A stretch of 64,000 nt of DNA. Source: Beijerinckiaceae bacterium. GTDB taxonomy: Bacteria > Pseudomonadota > Alphaproteobacteria > Rhizobiales > Beijerinckiaceae. The stretch is from positions 62,001-126,000 of the forward strand of contig CANGJJ010000006.1 of assembly GCA_947454485.1 (NCBI GenBank). Direction: 5' to 3'. The notes under the pieces were generated by a model, which saw nothing but the letters and a program-made list of their open reading frames with translations, was not told the DNA's origin and ran no database searches. Below are positions 62,793 to 64,000 of this stretch, one piece after another. Within the stretch, counting starts at the first letter, position 1. Every line of letters begins with the position of its first letter. Made by a program: the position numbers and the translations under genes.

Positions 62793-63776
62793 ATGTCGTC
62801 TTCCTCTATCTCTCGCCGACAGCTGATGGCTGGCTCTGCAGCCAGTGCTGCCCTCATGGCATCACCTGCAGCCATTGCGCAGCAATTTCCCACCAAGCCG
62901 ATTCGTATCTTTCTGCCTTTTGCTGCGGGCGGCATTGGTGACATCACCTTCCGCCTTGTGACCGCCAAAGTGACAGAGCGTACGGGCATCCAATTCGTCA
63001 TCGAGAATCGTCCCGGTGCTGGTGGCATCAATTCGGCACTGGCGGGCAAACAAGCCCCGCCCGATGGCTATACGCTGGTGCAGATCGGCAATAGCTACAC
63101 GATCAGCGCCTCGCTCTTCAAAACGCTCCCCTATGATCTGGGCAAAGATTTCATGTCGGTCTCGATGCTGGCGCAGTTCGACATGCTGCTTGCCACCAGA
63201 GCCAATCACACGATCAACACTGTGGCCGATCTCGTCGCCATCGACCGCGCCAAACCGCGCACGCTCAACTTCGGAGCGATCTCGGCCGGCAGTACGCAAA
63301 ATCTTGCTGCCGATATGTTCCGCGCCACGATTGGCAGCGAAGCAACCGTCGTTCCATTCAAAAGCTCGCCCGAATTGATTCATGCACTCACGCGCGGCGA
63401 TATTGATGTCGGCTTTGACTATCTGGCCGCCTTCGCCGCTCCGCTGGCCGACAAGCAGCTCAAGCTCATCGCCTCTGCGGGTGAGAAGCGCAGCTCACTG
63501 ACCCCTGATACACCGACCGTCGCAGAGAGTGGCTGGCCGACCTATATCGTGACCTCATGGAATGGGGTTTCAGCACCTGTGGGTACGCCCAAAGAATTAA
63601 TCACCCTGCTCAACAAAGAAATTAGCGCTGTGCTGGCTCTGCAAGATACCAAAGACCGTTTCCGCCAGCTTGGCATGGAGACAGCTGAGAGCACACCCGA
63701 GGGAATGGATGAACGTCTGCGTGCCGATATGGCGCGTTGGCGCGAGGTAATCGGCAAGCTGGGCCTTGCCCAATAA
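62793..63776 (+). CDS. Tripartite tricarboxylate transporter receptor-type protein with Tat-like signal
   Basis: A 327-residue Bug/TctC receptor. The signal peptide carries a twin-arginine (SISRRQLMAG) and a hydrophobic stretch ending AIAQ, followed by FPTKPIRIFLPFAAGGIGD, the family core. No TctA/TctB partner is in the window. It probably captures an organic acid connected with the adjacent catabolic genes. ATG 62793 is chosen by the signal peptide; it is divergent from the copy 2 decarboxylase-like gene. Confidence 0.9.
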   Translation: MSSSSISRRQLMAGSAASAALMASPAAIAQQFPTKPIRIFLPFAAGGIGDITFRLVTAKVTERTGIQFVIENRPGAGGINSALAGKQAPPDGYTLVQIGNSYTISASLFKTLPYDLGKDFMSVSMLAQFDMLLATRANHTINTVADLVAIDRAKPRTLNFGAISAGSTQNLAADMFRATIGSEATVVPFKSSPELIHALTRGDIDVGFDYLAAFAAPLADKQLKLIASAGEKRSSLTPDTPTVAESGWPTYIVTSWNGVSAPVGTPKELITLLNKEISAVLALQDTKDRFRQLGMETAESTPEGMDERLRADMARWREVIGKLGLAQ

Positions 63777-63817
63777 TCTTCCGCAATTCTGACGACACGA
63801 CGACACAGGAACGCAAG

Positions 63818-64000
63818 ATGGACAAGACAACCAAGCGCCAAATGAAACTCTCGCTCTTCCTTACGGGCGATGGCAACTACCATATGGCAGGCTGGCGCTT
63901 GCCCGGGTCCAAAACCGATGGTGGTCAGAATATCGAACGCTGGGTTGAGGCAGCCCAAGCCATCGAGCGCGCCAAGCTGCATATGCTCTTCATTGCGGAT
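63818..64000 (+). CDS. LLM-class flavin-dependent monooxygenase, N-terminal part (3' end outside window)
   Basis: The visible 61 residues begin MDKTTKRQMKLSLFLTGDG and include MAGWRLPG and WVEAAQAIERAKLHMLFIAD. This is the start of the bacterial-luciferase-like family that includes nitrilotriacetate and alkanesulfonate-type monooxygenases (NtaA/SnaA/DszA); MAGWRxP is typical of the NtaA branch. AGGA lies before the ATG. The frame is open to the end of the window. It follows the receptor gene by about 40 bases and is likely cotranscribed. Confidence 0.85.
   Translation, partial: MDKTTKRQMKLSLFLTGDGNYHMAGWRLPGSKTDGGQNIERWVEAAQAIERAKLHMLFIAD

Overview
The window is chromosomal DNA from an alphaproteobacterium of the order Hyphomicrobiales (Rhizobiales), probably from the Bradyrhizobium/Rhodopseudomonas/Xanthobacteraceae side. 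The evidence is a recA-alaS neighbourhood, a very long coiled-coil protein of the Hyphomicrobiales growth-pole type (GPR/RgsE-like), a thioredoxin-reductase-like ferredoxin-NADP reductase beside an adrenodoxin-type ferredoxin, moderately high GC, and many orphan Bug/TctC-type solute receptors. The order is an inference from gene content; no rRNA or tRNA gene is present to confirm it.

Layout. 1-5.6 kb: the 3' end of recA, a repeat element and terminator, alaS, a voltage-gated cyclic-nucleotide K+ channel whose start overlaps the alaS stop, a 59-residue DUF1328-like membrane protein and a universal stress protein. 5.6-10.2 kb: aldo/keto reductase, a two-subunit LigAB-type extradiol dioxygenase, a SixA-like phosphatase, a small membrane protein, a cytochrome c and an ACMSD-type amidohydrolase. 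10.2-15.7 kb: ycjX-ycjF, then msrQ, ferredoxin reductase, ferredoxin and a degenerate Hpt protein on the minus strand. 15.9-20.5 kb: the 1525-residue coiled-coil protein, with an exact 29-residue repeat. 20.5-24.3 kb: a Mla-type lipid transport locus (lipoprotein divergent from mlaE-mlaF-mlaD). 24.5-30.9 kb: Hsp20, cupin regulator, an EamA/SDR/rhodanese/split-ChrA operon, an esterase, a MarR regulator and a VOC protein.

31-41 kb looks like a one-carbon or aromatic-acid island. A gamma-resorcylate-decarboxylase-like amidohydrolase, an alpha/beta hydrolase and a MetE-like methyltransferase run rightward. Facing them is a leftward run: a Liv-type ABC importer, then an HTH-methyltransferase fusion and an MTHFR-like protein. 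41-64 kb is a catabolic island. It holds a degenerate trypsin-like PDZ protein, a TauD-family dioxygenase, two orphan TctC-type receptors, a UbiD-type decarboxylase, a class III CoA-transferase, an LLM monooxygenase (cut by the window end) and a 12-gene leftward operon (58639 to 44359). That operon has two complete three-subunit molybdenum hydroxylases, a PyrC-type cyclic amidohydrolase, an amidase, an acyl-CoA synthetase, a quinone reductase, its own XRE regulator and a 4,5-dihydroxyphthalate-decarboxylase-like protein. The gene set fits stepwise hydroxylation, ring opening, deamidation and CoA activation of an N-heterocyclic compound; this is inference and the substrate is unknown.

A bipartite double-hairpin repeat occurs three times in intergenic DNA (one copy inverted), with a half copy at 7.8 kb. 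I see no rRNA, tRNA, CRISPR, phage or insertion-sequence genes. Start codons were chosen by Shine-Dalgarno position, operon overlaps and family length, and many are shorter than the longest possible reading frame.
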